Assembly (NCBI GenBank): GCA_039566865.1
Contig: CM076955.1
Location: forward strand, 13,537,501 to 13,601,500
Source of the DNA: Aurelia coerulea
Lineage: Eukaryota > Cnidaria > Scyphozoa > Semaeostomeae > Ulmaridae
Reading direction: 5' to 3'
DNA: 64,000 nt
Positions 39,136 to 51,655 of the stretch are shown here, piece after piece. The stretch's first letter is position 1. Every line of letters starts with the position of its first letter. The notes under the pieces are model-generated. The model had not been told where the DNA came from. It saw nothing but the letters and a program-made list of their open reading frames with translations, and made no database searches. Made by a program: the position numbers and the translations under genes.

Positions 39136-40828
39136 AAGATAAGGCTCAAATCCTTACTGGTTGTCAGAGCATGCGGAAATCATCCAATTTCATGCTTGTC
39201 AGCCAATGAGATCACCGCTTTCTAGCCCCTGGAGACAAAATCGCTCGTTTGAGGTAAATTTTCTAGTACCCTCACTAAAACTGAAATGGATGCTAGAATA
39301 CTTCAGTTATTCGCAATTTTTTTTGATAAATCAGTTGTGGGGAAGTCCGTCCAGAGTTGTTTACATGTTTAGGCACATAGCTTGTTTGGGGCCGGAGCTG
39401 CGTTCATTTTCCGGTCGAAGAATATTGACCTTCGTTGAAATATCTATAGAAATCGCTACAAATGAGATATACAGATAAGAATTTCAGCAATTATGCATAC
39501 TGACCTCAGCAATAACCAAAACTCCTTTACTGCTATCATATCTCAAAATTGGAGGCAATTTCTAATGATTTCTGGTAGAGATATCATTTGGGCCTAAGCT
39601 TGTCCTCGCTTAAAACTCATTCCATTGCACTTAAAAAGTAATGGTAAAATTCTAGAGCTGAATAATGCACTTACCCATGACTCAGGCACCAGTTTGACTT
39701 CGTTTGCCTTTTTTACATTAGCAAATTTTTATAAGAAACTACCAGTTGTGGGTGAATTGCAAAAACTTTCCTCGGTCCATATTTTTATCTGCACAGTCTA
39801 TCCGCTTCAAACAACAAACAGTGAACTTTGTATCATAAAAGTCTTGCATCACAAAACATTCCTATAGAACGATTCCATGCGCCTTAGCGAGGCACTCGTG
39901 AATTGTTTTCACGCATTTGGTTCAATCAGTCAATGCAAACAAACAAAAGTGCAAAACCGGGTATCTTTTTTAGCGAACCCAAAACAATGTTTTGTTCTTT
40001 TTATGTTTTGCATTGATTGAAATAAGAACGAAAAGAACGAAATGCATGAATACAATTCACGAGTGCCTCGCTAAAGCGCATGGAATCGTTCAAAAGGAAT
40101 GTTTTGTGATGCAAGACTTTTATGATACAATGTCAAAGTTCACTGTTTGTTGTTTGAAGCGGAGAATCTGTGTAGAGAAAAATATGGACCGAGGAAAGTT
40201 TTTGCAATTCGCCCACAACTGGTTGTTTCTTACAAAAATTTGGCAAATTAAAGAAGGCAAACGAAGTCAAACTGGTGTCTGAGTCATGGGTAAGCGCATT
40301 ATCTAGCTCAAGAACTTTACCATTACTTTTTAAGTGCAATGGAATGAGTTTTAAGCGAGGACAAGCTTAGGCCCAAATGATATCTCTACCAGAAATCGTT
40401 AGAAATTGCCTCCAATTTTGAGATATGATAGCAGTGAAAGAGTTTCGGTTATTGCTGAGGTCAGTATGCATAATTGCTGAAATTCTTATCTGTATATCTC
40501 ATTTGTAGCGATTTCTATAGATATTTCAACGAAGGTAAATATTCTTCGACCGGAAAATGAACACAGCTCCGGCCCCAAACAAGCTGTGTGCCTAAACATG
40601 TAAACAACTCTGGACGGACATCCCCATAACTGATTTATTAAAAAAAATTGCAAATAACTGAAGTATTTTAGCATCCATTTCAGTTTTAGTGAGGGTACTA
40701 GAAAATTTACCTCAAACGACCGATTTTGTCTCCAGGGGCTAGAAAGCGGTGATCTCATTGGCTGACAAGCATGAAATTGGATGATTTCCGCATGCTCTGA
40801 CAACCAGTAAGGATTTGAGCCTTATCTT
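39136..40828. mobile_element. 1.69-kb near-perfect foldback with 9-bp TSD, inside LINE E
   Basis: Ends AAGATAAGGCTCAAATCC are inverted. TGCCTAAAC is duplicated at 39127-39135 and 40829-40837. The arms (about 39136-39940 and 40000-40828) are closely matched through almost all of the element. ORFs on the two arms are mirror copies and not separate genes. A diverged solo arm lies at 55806-56100. The 9-bp TSD with very long TIRs recalls Mutator-like foldbacks, but this is inference. Confidence 0.9.
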
Positions 40829-41013
40829 TGCCTAAACTCGTGAAAATCAAGACCGTCGTTTATGGGACACATTGGGTTTAATGTGTCACTGAAATTATGC
40901 CTAAACTAGTGAAAATCAAGTGCACTATCAAACTCGAAGTTGCGTGAGAGCGGCTAGTCTTTTAGGATCATGAATACCAAATACATTTTTTGGAGTGGAA
41001 CAAATAATCTTAT

Positions 41014-41676
41014 TCAGCTTGCCTTAAAGACACCTAATGAGGATGCATTTCGTATTTCCGGATCAATATTTTCCCATTCCGACAGACAATTAGGGTAAAA
41101 ACTTGACTTGTATTTGTCAGTTCTTGCACATATTTGTCCAATCACTGCTCTCGCTCCAAAGGAGTGAGGAAGTTCTTGAAGATGTGGGATAGGGTCTCTA
41201 GTATAGGCAGGTGTAATAGCATTGACAATCTCATAAAAAAGGACAAGACGTCTGCTCCATCGCCGAAGATCTAAGGTCTCCCAGTCAAGTTCTTCGAGTA
41301 GTTTCTTTCGACAAGTACCTTTCCATGCACCTGCTATCGCTCTGGCAGCAGGGTATTGTACAAACTCTACTTTTTCCATATAGTTATTCAGTATAAAGCT
41401 GTTAGCGAAGTCACATTTTTTAGATGGAATATGGTAGATAACATCTCCATAATCAAGATGTAGGCGAACATATAACTTGTAAAGTTCATCAAGCGTTTTC
41501 CGAGCGAGGCATCTGGACATAAAACGTAACATGCCAACACCTTGCCCGGTTTTAGAAATAATTGATTGAATATGACTAGAGAATGTCAGTTTAGAATCCA
41601 ATATAGCTTTGGATAAGATAGCAAGTTGCCAGAGACTCCACACCGACGCAGCTTGTATATTAAGCCTTTGTGCCAC
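41014..41676 (-). pseudogene. LINE E RT C-terminal region
   Basis: An open frame of about 220 codons covers the thumb and C-terminal part of the RT. RT motifs with the catalytic DD are deleted. It is related by eye to 47640-48350 and 59192-59500. Confidence 0.8.
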
Positions 41677-42324
41677 ACACGATCAAAAGCTTTCGAAATA
41701 TCAAGAAAGACAGAGCGAACATCGAGTGTAGGGTTGCAGTCGAAAGCAGCAGAGATTGTATGAACTATGGAGAGTAGCTGGTTAACTGTAGAGTTTTTTT
41801 AGTTTTGAAGTTACAAATCACAAAGTTATTGAATTAATGTTCAAGAATTATTTTATTATCTGAATTATCGAACATCACAGGCTCTTATATAAGCACAGAA
41901 TTTTTTTCACACTGTTCCAAGGGTGGTCTTAAACGTATGGCCAAAGCTGTGGACTGAAGGCCCTCCACTACCTTTTTCTCTGAAGCAATGTTCTTGGTGG
42001 AGTTTCAATATTTTGCAAACAAATGATAGAAATCAATTGTGCACAGATTTTTTTTAAAATCCAGCTGAGTAACACAATTTTTGGGTCACACCCCTTGCTG
42101 GCAGAGCCACTGTAATTTCAAAGAATTCCTATAGATTTCATTGTGACATCATAGCCAAATGGCACCGAAATTCAAAAAACAACATCAAAATTGGTATTTT
42201 CATTGATTTACAAAATGCTTTTGGTACAGTTAATAATAGAATCTTGCTATCAAAATTGGAATATTATGGTGTTTTGAGTGGTTTAGATCATATCTGTCTG
42301 AAAGAAAGCAATATGTTTCTGTTA

Positions 42325-43198
42325 GGCCACATAAAATAAATTAATAGATTCTCATCACAAAGTTTTGGAAACTCTCGCGAGGCGGGAGGTTTATATTTTA
42401 TAATTCATATATAAAAATTTTTGGCAAATCTAGCAAAATCAGCGAGGGAAGCACATTATTCCGTTGAATTCTTTGTTTACATAGTCTTTGGCACAGATAA
42501 ATTCTACCCTGTAGGCCGTCCGTGGAAGAACAAGGAGCAGCGACAAACAACTTAAGATTATTGATGTTTGTTGGAGCTGTTTACAAACAACAATGTAAAG
42601 GGAATTTCTCACAGTTTCTTCAACGAAATTTCTACTTTTTCAAAATGAAAGTGATTTCTTGTCAAGTGATTTCTTGCAAATTTCCCACAGCCCTCCCACA
42701 GGAACCCAATGAAATTGCTGTGAAATTTGGCACAAACTCAAGCGACCTGTCTTGGTTAAGTGCGTGTCCATGTCATGCTCCTAAATGAATACATTTTGCG
42801 TGGACCCCATTCGAATTGTAGCGGTGCATTTTGGATTTGGATCCGTAGATCAGCCTCCCGTCTGAATGTTCTTGAACCATAACAACTTTGTAATTGATCA
42901 AAACTGTGCCAATTCAGTGAAAACGTTATTTCAGATTGACATTTTTTGTAGCTTTATGGTAAATTCTATCTTCGCTCGATAAAAATATGTATCATAAGGA
43001 GCAAATAATTCCAAATAAATAAAAAACAATAGAACTATATGTTTTGACGTTATATAAAATATAAAAACATCGCAAACATTGCAAATGACGAGCGGGCGGG
43101 ACTTTTATATTTTACAAACAAAATATAAAAAATTTCGACGCAGAAGTAATTTTCCATGCGGGCGGTGATGAGAATCTATTAATTTATTTTATATGGCC
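42325..43198. mobile_element. 874-bp TTA-site (Harbinger-like) element in LINE F
   Basis: Ends GGCCACATAAAATAAATTAA and an inverted ATTTATTTTATATGGCC are flanked by TTA at 42322-42324 and 43199-43201. Removing the insert and one TTA restores S-V-N-G-S-N-S-N in the LINE. The 3-bp TWA-type duplication fits PIF/Harbinger. The interior ORF 42522-42788 is unrecognised. Confidence 0.85.
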
Positions 43199-43549
43199 TT
43201 AATGGGAGTAATTCCAACTTACTTTCAATTAATTGTTGTGTACCACAAGGTTCTGTACTGGGTCCATTACTTTTCCTTATCTATATCAATAATCTACCAA
43301 ATGTTTCTAAGAAACTGACTTTTCATCTCTTTGCTGATGATACAAGCATCTACTGTGAATGCTATGAATCCAAAGACCTAGTATCTAATTTGATTAAAGT
43401 TGTCAACAAAGAGCTGAGATTGGTAAAGAAATGGCTTGATGCTAATAAATTATCATTAAACATTGATAACACAAATATATTATCTTTCATTCTTCATCTG
43501 TCAATGTTTCTTCTGATTCTGATATCAAAATAGGCAAGAAAGATGTTAA

Positions 43550-44437
43550 CCCTATTCGTACTGGGGGGGGGGGGGCGTTTTTCGCCCCCCCTAACAGACT
43601 TTGCTGCGCTACGCTAAAACGACAAGAGATATAACCACTAGTTTTGGTGACTTTTACTCAAATTTCATAGGCAATTAAATTCTTAACATTTCATTGTTCT
43701 ACCTCTGATCATGTGACCACAGTAATACCATATTTGGAGAGTAGTGAACAAAAAAAAGCTTAAAATGTCCGTAGTTTTTGTCTCGTTTGCTTGATCGATC
43801 TCAAACATGCACCATTCGATTGCATTTGATGAGTACTTTCATTTGATATATAAATGTTTCATATTTGCTGATGTCAGCAAAATTTAATATCTATGACATC
43901 ATTCACATTTATGACGTCATTTACCTAATAAAGAAGTGTCAAATATAAATTTTTTTGGTCTAATTTGCTTCATCTTATTAATTTGATTCATTTTGAGTCT
44001 ATATTTACCAGATAAAAGGGCAGGACTAGCAAAAACCTGCGATTAAAGTAAATGCATGCAACAAAAGGCTAATTTAAGGCTAATTGTGCTAAAAATAGAA
44101 ACTAAAAAATTTTGCAAAGTATGTATTTTTAAACTATAACATGTTTCCTACTATTTGAAACAAATTTGGAGCAAATCGGTTGAGTGGTTGATTAAATAGA
44201 ATTTTTCTGGTTAAGAGGGTATAAATTTACCAATTTTCGTCAGTTTTTCGGTTGCCTAGCAACGAATCACGTGACTTATTAATTGTCATTGTTATATTTG
44301 AATAGCCAATTGTCTAAAGAACAATAGGGGTAAGTCTTATTGTTGTTTCTTTTGTAGTTTTGGAGAAAAAGAGGGGGGGGCGAAAAACGCCCCCCCCCAG
44401 TACAAAATACCTAAAAAATCGCCCAGTACAGATAGGG
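43550..44437. mobile_element. 888-bp TTAA-site piggyBac-like element in LINE F
   Basis: Ends CCCTATTCGTACTGGG and (inverted) CCCTATCTGTACTGGG are flanked by TTAA (43546-43549, 44438-44441). Excision restores KDVKRVKFVKFLG. Both ends carry a hairpin GGGGGCG-TTTTT-CGCCCCC. No transposase is present. It is the best-preserved member of the family that includes 26602-27787. Confidence 0.9.
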
Positions 44438-45683
44438 TTAAAAGAGTTAAGTTTGTTAAGTTCTTAGGTCTCCTCCTGGATGAGCATCTAAGCTGGAAAT
44501 TCCATCTCAGTGAACTCTCTAAAAAATTAGCTAGAACATGTGGAATGTTTTTTTAAAATTAGGAACTTACTTCCATTAGATGTTTTACTCTGCTTGTACA
44601 ATGCTTTGTTTCTGTCCTTCTTACAATATGGTCTTATTGTTTGGGGTCAAAAATATACATCATACATTGACCCAATTTTCAAATTACAGAAAAAACAGTC
44701 AGAGCTATCTCATTTCAGCCTCGCACGTCTCCTCTTTCAATCTTCAGTGACTTCAAACTCCTAAAAATTTCTGAGCTCTTTGAAATCTGACTCTTAACTT
44801 TTGTTTTTAATTCTGTTAATAAAACCACCTAGTTGCTTTCATGACTTATTCAGTTCAGTTGCTTTCACGGCTTATTCAGTTCATCTGTTCATCAGGATTC
44901 CACAAGACAGGCCAATCAAGGTAATTAATTTTTGTTTTGCAAAAAACAGTCTTTAATATGGTCTCAAGTCAATTCGATATCTTGGTGCCAAACTTTGGAA
45001 CTAATTACCTGTGGAACTCAGAACTGCTCCATCAAGAATATCGTTCAAGACACAACTGAAACTTTACTTACTGAACAAGGTCAGCCGATGAATCTAAGCT
45101 ATTATGACACTTCAAAGATTTCTATTAACTTTTAAAAGGAAATGCACAACTTCTAGATTCACCTGATAGTATCTTAGGATGAGGGGGGGGGGGGCTCTCT
45201 CCTTGATTAGTTAAGCTATTGAGAGAGCTCCTCCTCAAAGTAAATCCCCACATACCGGCTGTCCCAAAAAAAACCGAACAGATTTGATCGGGAATAGTGA
45301 CAAGGATTTAGGTCCAATCAATCCAAAATAATTGTTTATATAATCCTCGATAGCTAGCTTGAAGATAAATACCTGTTTGTTGATATTGGTGCATGGAGAC
45401 TTGGAATATCAATTTTGAAAGTCCAAACTTGCTTCCATCTCCAAACCAGAGGTTTCCGGTTTTGGCCTAACTGAAAACGCGCTTCAGGAATCTCCTCAGT
45501 CATATACATAGTGTAGTAGTGTGAGCATGCTAAGGCACATTTGTTTAGGCACACAGATCAATTGAAATTTGAAAGCTAAAAATTGACAAACATAACAATG
45601 CAGAAGGGAAAATTCACAAAGGAATATATTTCTTCAACCATAGTGCACCTGCCGAATGACCACCTTTAAGGATCTTATCCATA

Positions 45684-47729
45684 GTGAGTGAGTTTGAGAA
45701 TTTCACAATAAATTTTGAGCTGTTGCTATCAAAATTGCATGCGGAAAATCCATTTTGCGTTGTTATCACTGGTGATTTCAATTGTCGCTCAACCCAATGG
45801 TGGGGAAATGATATTGAAAATAACGAGGGAAAACAATTTGAACCATTAACAGGAGACCTTGGCCTTCATCAATTGATCTCAGAACCAACGCATCTGATGG
45901 GCGATTCCAAATCTCGTATAGACTTGATTCTTACTGATCAGCCTAACCTTGTTATCGAATCTGGTGTTCATCCGTCGCTTCATGAGCAATGTCATCATCA
46001 AATTATTCTTGGAAAAATATCTGTTTTAAACATAGCACTTCTTCCAAGATATGGCACACGCAAGATATGGCATTACGACAAAGCAGATTTTGTGGCTATT
46101 ATGAAAAGTATAGAAATGTTCCGTTGGCACGAGCATCTTGAAACCTTGATGTGTCCTAATGAACAGGTCAAACTACTAAATGAAGTCCTGCTGAACATTT
46201 ATTCTAATTTCATACCCAATGAGGTTAAAACGATAAGACTTCGCCAAGCACCCTGGGTAACACAAACTATTAAGAACTTTCTTAGGAAAAAGAATCGTGC
46301 TTATAGAAACTTCGTAAGGAGTGGTCAGCCTGATAACAAGCTCCAAGGAATACAAAACATGATATCTGAAGGTTCGAGACTGATCGAAGATGCTAAGCGG
46401 AATTACTTCCTTAAGGCAGGGAGAACTCTGGCGGACCCTGGAATTGGCAGCAAAAAATATTGGTCCCTGCTTAACACTGTTCTAAACAAGGCCAAAATTC
46501 CTATAATACCGCCTCTTCTAGAAAATGAAATCTTTGTTACGAACTTTGCTGAAAAGGCACAAATATTCAACGATTATTTCATACTGCGGTGCACAACGAT
46601 CGACACAGGAAGTGAACTTCCACAACGTACCCCAGCAACTACTACTCTACTAGATGATTTTATTATCTCTGAGGAGAAAATATTGAATATCATTAGATCA
46701 CTCAACCCTAATAGAGCACATGGCTGGGATGAAATTCCTGTGAGAATGATCAAATTAAGCGATATTGCATTGGTTATCCCTTTAAAGATAATATTCGAAA
46801 ACTGCCTGAAACAAGGAATCTTTCCCGAAATATGGAAATATGCAAATGTTGTGCCGGTGCATAAAAATGAGAAAAATTTGAAAGGGAACTACCGTCCCAT
46901 TTCTCTCCTTCCAATTTTTGGGAAAATACTCGAAAAACTCATATATGACTCTTTATACTCACATCTCGCCTCATGTGATCTTCTTAACCCAAATCAATCA
47001 GGTTTTCGACATGGCGACTCGACAATCAATCAGTTAATTTCAATAACGCACACCATCTTTAAAGCCTTCGACTGCAATCCTCCCTGTGACGTTCGCTCTG
47101 TGTATCTGGATATTTGCAAAGCATTTGACAGAGTATGGCATGATGGTCTCCTGTATAAGCTAGAGCGATGTGGTATTTCAGGACAACTTCTCTTTTTAGT
47201 CAAAAGTTTTCTTAAGGATCGAAAACAACGAACTGTTTTGAATGGGCAGTGTTCTTCTTGGGGAGATATTTCAGCTGGAGTACCCCAGGGCTCTATTTTA
47301 GGACCCTTATTTTTCCTCGTGTACATAAATGACCTCACTGATGATTTAAGGTGCAATGTTAAACTTTTTGCTGATGATACGTCGTTGTTCACAGTAGTTG
47401 AAGACTCCAATGTTGCGGCAAGTGACATGAATCATGATTTAGAACTGATAAATCAATGGGCTCATAACTGGAGGATGTCTTTTAATCCTGATCCGCAAAA
47501 ACAAGCTGTTGAACTAATATTTTCAAGGAAAAAAAATGAAATTGATCATCCAATCGTCCTCTTTAACAACACACCTGTGAAGAAAGTAATTGAACATAAA
47601 CATTTGGGGATTGTCCTCGATTCTAAGTTGTCTTTTCAAGCTCACATCAAAACAGCTATCTCCAAAACAAGGAAAGGTATTGGTATGCTGAAATATCTCT
47701 CCAGGTATCTGCCCAGACATACCCAATGA
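45684..47729 (+). pseudogene. Endonuclease remnant and reverse transcriptase of LINE G
   Basis: About 680 open codons. The endonuclease end shows VVITGDFNCRS and SRIDLILTD. RT motifs: SVYLDICKAFDRVWHDGLLY (about 47100), AGVPQGSILGPLFFLVYIN (about 47275) and LFADDTSLF (about 47366). A small deletion near 47725 shifts the frame, after which YKLYVRLHLDYGDVIYH continues at 47731. The N-terminal endonuclease is missing by 5' truncation. Confidence 0.85.
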
Positions 47730-47730
47730 A

Positions 47731-48369
47731 TTGTATAAGTTATATGTTCGTCTACATCTAGACTACGGAGATGTTATCTACCATACTCCGACAAAATTAG
47801 GCGAAATTGGTCATAATGAAATGTTGACAAATTCAATGGAAAAGCTAGAGTCCGTTCAGTATTCTGCTGCCCTGGCTGTAATGGGGACATGGAGAGGAAC
47901 TTCGCGAGAGTAACTGTACGCAGAGCTTGGCTCGGAATCGCTAAATTCTCGTAGGTGGAGCAGACGTCTCACACTGCTCTACAAAATTTTAAATAATCTC
48001 ACCCCTTCATATATGACGGACCCAATCCCCCCACTTCAGCAGTCGCATTACTCTCTTTGCAATCAGGATGTCATTGGGCGAATAATGGCAAGAACAGAAA
48101 AATTCAAATGTAGCTTTTTTTCCTCACTGTTTGTCTGAATGGAATGATCTTGAACCAGAACTGAGACTAGCACCGTCTGTCGCTGTTTTTAAGAAAAAAC
48201 TTCTGTCAGTTATCCGCCCCCCTGCAAAATCGGTCTTTGGGATTCACGACCCATTGGGTTTATCCCAGCTTATCCAACTTAGAGTGGGTCTCAGCAAATT
48301 GAACTTTCACAAATTCAGGCATAATTTTAAGGATACTGTAAACCCAATGTGCCCTACGAACGATGGTGT
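47731..48369 (+). pseudogene. LINE G RT C-terminal remnant
   Basis: Continues LINE G coding: YGDVIYHTPTK, a stop near 47911, SRRWSRRLTLLYKIL, LSEWNDLEPELRLAPSVAVF and NPMCPTNDG, then breaks at the nested insertion. The rest of the Cys/His end lies at 49484-49704. Confidence 0.8.
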
Positions 48370-49483
48370 CCCATATATATTAACGATCTACCCGATCATA
48401 TTACTAAAGGTGATGTCTATCTATTTGCTGACGATACGACATTCTATTATATAGGGCAAAATATTGAAGAGGTCGTCGATACACTGAATGAAATTGGGGT
48501 AGAGATAAAACAGTGGTGCGAGAAAAATCGGCTAACAATCCATAGTGACAAATCTGAAGTAATGATGATAACAAGGCAAGATTTCGTTGGTCCTTTGCGC
48601 CCAGTAAGGATTGGCGATAATATCATAAAGTACAAAAACAGCGTAACATCTTTGGGAGTTACCATAGACAATCATCTAAAATGGGATCAACAAATAAAGA
48701 AAGTTACAAAATCTTACAGAGCAAAAATGAGCCAATTTAGGAGAATGACATACCTCCCAGTCGCCACCCAAGAAGAGATATATTTCAAAACCGTAATTGC
48801 TGCAGTAACGTATGGAATAGCAGTTTGGGGAACATGTTCCCAAGCACTTTTATCGCAACTTGAAAGAATTCACGCTAGGGCTGCTAAACTCATTCACAAA
48901 TTACCAAAGAACATTTCAGATGAGGAAGCGTTGTCACATGCGAATTGGGATAGACTAGATTACATCTACAAAAGACGAATCCTGACGATAATGCACAAAG
49001 TATGTAATGATGATTGTCCAGAAGACTTTAAACAGCTCTTTGACAAAAATTGTGGCCGTTATGCGCGAAATAATTCATTTGTTCTACCGCGAGTAGCAAC
49101 GGAACAAGGAAGGATGTCAGCAAGGTTTCGTGGTCCAAATCTGTGGAATCAGTTGCCAGAGACTCTAAGATCAAATCATAACCAAGAAACTTTTAAAAGG
49201 AACATTAAGACTGCAAAACAAGTCATAACAACATCAAGTTTTCAAAAAGAAGCATCTGTAATAACTTTTAAACAGCAAGATTTTATCTATTATTAACTCT
49301 TTTACGTGATTCTTTTTTAAGACCTTTTTTATATTGCATTCCGTTTTTCATAAATTTTAGAACTGACAATTTTAAATGGACTGTAAAAGTAGCTAGATAG
49401 CAGGTCCACATCAGCTAGCGCTGCCGTAGTTTTAACCTGCTTAAACAAATAACTTATGTATGTATGTATGTATGTATGTATGT
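48370..49483 (+). mobile_element. LINE B-family copy nested in LINE G
   Basis: A 5'-truncated RT (YINDLPDHITKGDVYLFADD onwards) runs open to 49296, ending in DFIYY like LINE B, followed by CAGGTCCACATCAGCT and (TATG)n. The protein continues without a break for about 300 codons. About 10 bp of LINE G seem lost at the junction. Confidence 0.9.
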
Positions 49484-49704
49484 GAACACTTCTTGTTGCT
49501 TTGCCCTTCCTTTGGGCTCCAACGACAAAACCTTCTTGCTGGAATACTTCCTCCATTATTACGACCACTTGGATATGCTAGTCCCTCAAATGAGATCCTA
49601 ACGCAGCTCCTATTGTATGGTGATAAAAACCTCCCCAATGATGTTAACAGGAACATACTCGAGCTAACATTAAAATTTATCCAAGAAACTGGTCGATTAG
49701 ATTG
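49484..49704 (+). pseudogene. LINE G C-terminal Cys/His end after the nested insert
   Basis: EHFLLLCPSFGLQRQNLLAG to the stop after KFIQETGRLD. It parallels 59450-59686 of LINE I. Confidence 0.8.
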
Positions 49705-50559
49705 AGCTCATTTTAAACCTTGTCACAAGCCACACAACCAAGTACGCTCGTTTCCTTCAAAATTATTATTATTTTTTGTTGTCTTTTGTCTTTTGTTTGT
49801 TTGTTTTTGTTTTTGTTTTTTTTTCTTTTCTTTTTTGCTTTGTTCCTAGTTAAGTCTAATTTATACAAATGTACTTTTTCAATCCTCTTTTAAGGCCTCG
49901 GGGTTGACATTTTTTTTGCTCCTCTTGGTATCGTACTCGTAGTATTGTAAAGTAGGTTAAGTAATGTAGGTAGTAATTTGTTATATATAAAAAAAAAAAA
50001 TCTTATCCATGGATGATTTTCCCCTGGGTATATTTGATTTCTTTTTTCGTAATGATTTGATGAACGATTATGTAAAATACGTTTCATTAAAGTCATGAAG
50101 ATTGCAAGAACTAATTCCTTTTTCACACCCAAGCCAACTATTTCGCGGATTACTTTCTTTTATGAGACAGATGCAATGCTAACTTCTCGAAACTTTTGAA
50201 GCATAAAACAAGATGTCTTTCAGGACAAAATTGATGAATTTGATAGAATTTCTGTTCAAATATTTTCCTCAGCATGGGGCTTTATTCTCTTACTTCACGG
50301 TAATTCAGGAGATTCCCCAAAATAGCGTGTTTGCAGTTCTGGTTTGGAGCTCTGGTTTGGAGGTTCAGGCAAATTTGAACTTTCAAGATTAATATCCTAA
50401 CTCTCGATGCACCAATATCAACAAACAAGGTATCTACAGTATCTCCAAGTTAGCTATCAAGGATTATATAAAAAATTATTATATGCATTGCTGATTGGAG
50501 CTAAATTCTTGTCGCCAGTCTCGATCAAAGTCGTTGCGTTTTTTTGGGACACCCGGTAC

Positions 50560-51045
50560 AATTTATTTATTTAGCCCCTCTTTGTATTTGTATTTGGTAG
50601 GTGAAATACTAAAAATTGGTAAGAAGATGGAGGCAAAGAAAAAAGACTTTAAATCAGCACACTAAGGCCTTTCGAACTTATGTTCTCTTCAGAGTGTGAC
50701 TAACATTTGTATTTGTACAGTATATTGTTTTAAATTCCCATATCATTGTGTTTATTTTCTGTAACAATTATCTTTTGTAGTTTAGTTATTCATATGTGTA
50801 TAGTTAGGTTCTAAATTGTATGTAGTGGAATTTAATATATGAAACTGAACTGAACTGAAAATTTGGAATCTACATGGAAAGTTGATCTAAATGAACTCCA
50901 AGAGAGTAAAATAGGCAGAGTGGTAGGGTTCCATATCGTTACGCCAAGAAATGTTGTTAACAAAAATGTGGTCTTAAATTCTTGGCCATGACTGTAGTTT
51001 GGTCTTGGAAATTACCTCTCTTGCTTATTGGTCCAGTTTGGAAAA
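50560..51045. other. Intergenic sequence, nothing recognised
   Basis: AT-rich sequence after the TA-site element. No coding similarity or TIR pair could be supported. Confidence 0.4.
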
Positions 51046-51047
51046 CA

Positions 51048-51200
51048 TGTGTGATTTAGCCTACGCGTAGTAGTGAATGAAACCACTTTGAAGGTGCGAG
51101 CTGAGAGCAGACTTTAAAAGCTGAGAGAGATGCAAAATTAACAATAAATCGTTTGTTCTTGCATGCGAGAACCTTTATAATGACTGATGTGATGTTGATA
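51048..51200. repeat. Diverged partial copy of the CCAGGTTGG MITE
   Basis: CCAGTTTGGAAAACATG and the following segment (GATTTAGCCTAC, GGTGCGAGCTGAGAGC, TTGCATGCGAG) match the intact MITE at 51307-51532 without its right end. Confidence 0.65.
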
Positions 51201-51229
51201 CGATATATCTAGTCTATAGCGTCTGTTTA

Positions 51230-51655
51230 GGGGTTGCTGCACACAAATTGATTCTTTCAGGCAAAATGTCCAATAATGGACGTTTGGGGATGGGGAAGGG
51301 GGTAAACCAGGTTGGAAAACATGAATGATTTGGCCTACTCGTAGTAGCGAGTGAAATAAATTTGAAAGTGCGAGCTGCGAGTGGACTTTAAAAAGAGTTT
51401 AAAAAGCTGTGAGAAAAGCAACATTAACAATAGATCTTTTGTTCTCGCATGCGAGGATTGGTTATTGAAGCTGCGAGCAGCGAGTTTGACAGAGTTTCAT
51501 AGCTGCGAGTTAATGCAAGTTTTCCAACCTGGGGGGTAAAGGGACCGGACATTTTCAAATTTTTTTTATTCTATCTAAATTTCTTCTGAGAAGTTTTTGT
51601 AAGAAACTATATTTTGGACGTTTGGCGTGAAAGAATCGATTTGCGTGGGGCCCCT
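51230..51655. mobile_element. MITE with AGGGG...ATTGATTCTTTCA inverted ends
   Basis: Left AGGGGTTGCTGCACACAAAT (then TGATTCTTTCA) pairs with right TGAAAGAATCGATTTGCGTG (then GGGCCCCT), about 45 bp imperfect. It hosts the next MITE. The TSD is unclear. Confidence 0.6.
51307..51532. mobile_element. 226-bp hAT-like MITE nested in the previous one
   Basis: Inverted ends CCAGGTTGGAAAACATG and CAAGTTTTCCAACCTGG are flanked by GGGGTAAA at 51299-51306 and 51533-51540. The 8-bp duplication fits hAT. Confidence 0.85.

Larger units (their letters stand above)
38830..41815 (-). mobile_element. LINE E, minus-strand fragment split by a 1.7-kb foldback
   Basis: Coding similarity runs 41815 to 40838, then 39135 to 38928. 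It includes SVFLDISKAFDRVWHKGL (about 41730), an internal deletion to LDSKLTFSSHIQSI, YKLYVRLHLDYGDVIYH, and the C-terminal Cys/His end NPMCPINDGVEDTEHFLLHC at about 39110. It is the same family as LINEs G and I. A segment of about 75 bp around CCGTCGTTTATGGGACACA is duplicated at the 40838-40915 side. Confidence 0.8.
42180..45135 (+). mobile_element. LINE F, RT fragment split by two DNA elements
   Basis: Pieces: 42190-42324 (IFIDLQNAFGTVNNR, YLSERKQYVSV), 43202-43549 (CVPQGSVLGPLLFLIYINNL, LFADDTSIY) and 44442-45135 (FVKFLGLLLDEHLSWKFHL, YGLIVWGQKY). The pieces join in order after removing the inserts. Several frame breaks are present, so it is dead. Confidence 0.8.
45683..49999 (+). mobile_element. 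LINE G inserted in the TA-site element, with 11-bp TSD
   Basis: ATCTTATCCAT is duplicated at 45672-45682 and after the poly(A) at 50000-50010. The LINE is truncated within its endonuclease. A LINE B relative interrupts its C-terminal coding end at about 48370, and coding resumes at 49484 (EHFLLLCPSF). Confidence 0.9.
45255..50556. mobile_element. TA-site element with about 230-bp TIRs, enlarged by nested LINEs
   Basis: Ends CCGGCTGTCCCAAAAAAAAC and (inverted) CCGGGTGTCCCAAAAAAAC are flanked by TA (45253-45254, 50557-50558). The TIRs align for about 230 bp (shared TTTGTTGATATTGGTGCAT). Removing LINE G leaves about 974 bp, typical of a non-autonomous mariner-like element. Confidence 0.85.

Noticed and set aside
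39161..39478. ORF repeated on the opposite strand at 40486-40803 and at 55812-56102
   Set aside because: These are mirror or solo copies of a foldback arm. Shared reading frames follow from DNA similarity and do not show coding selection.
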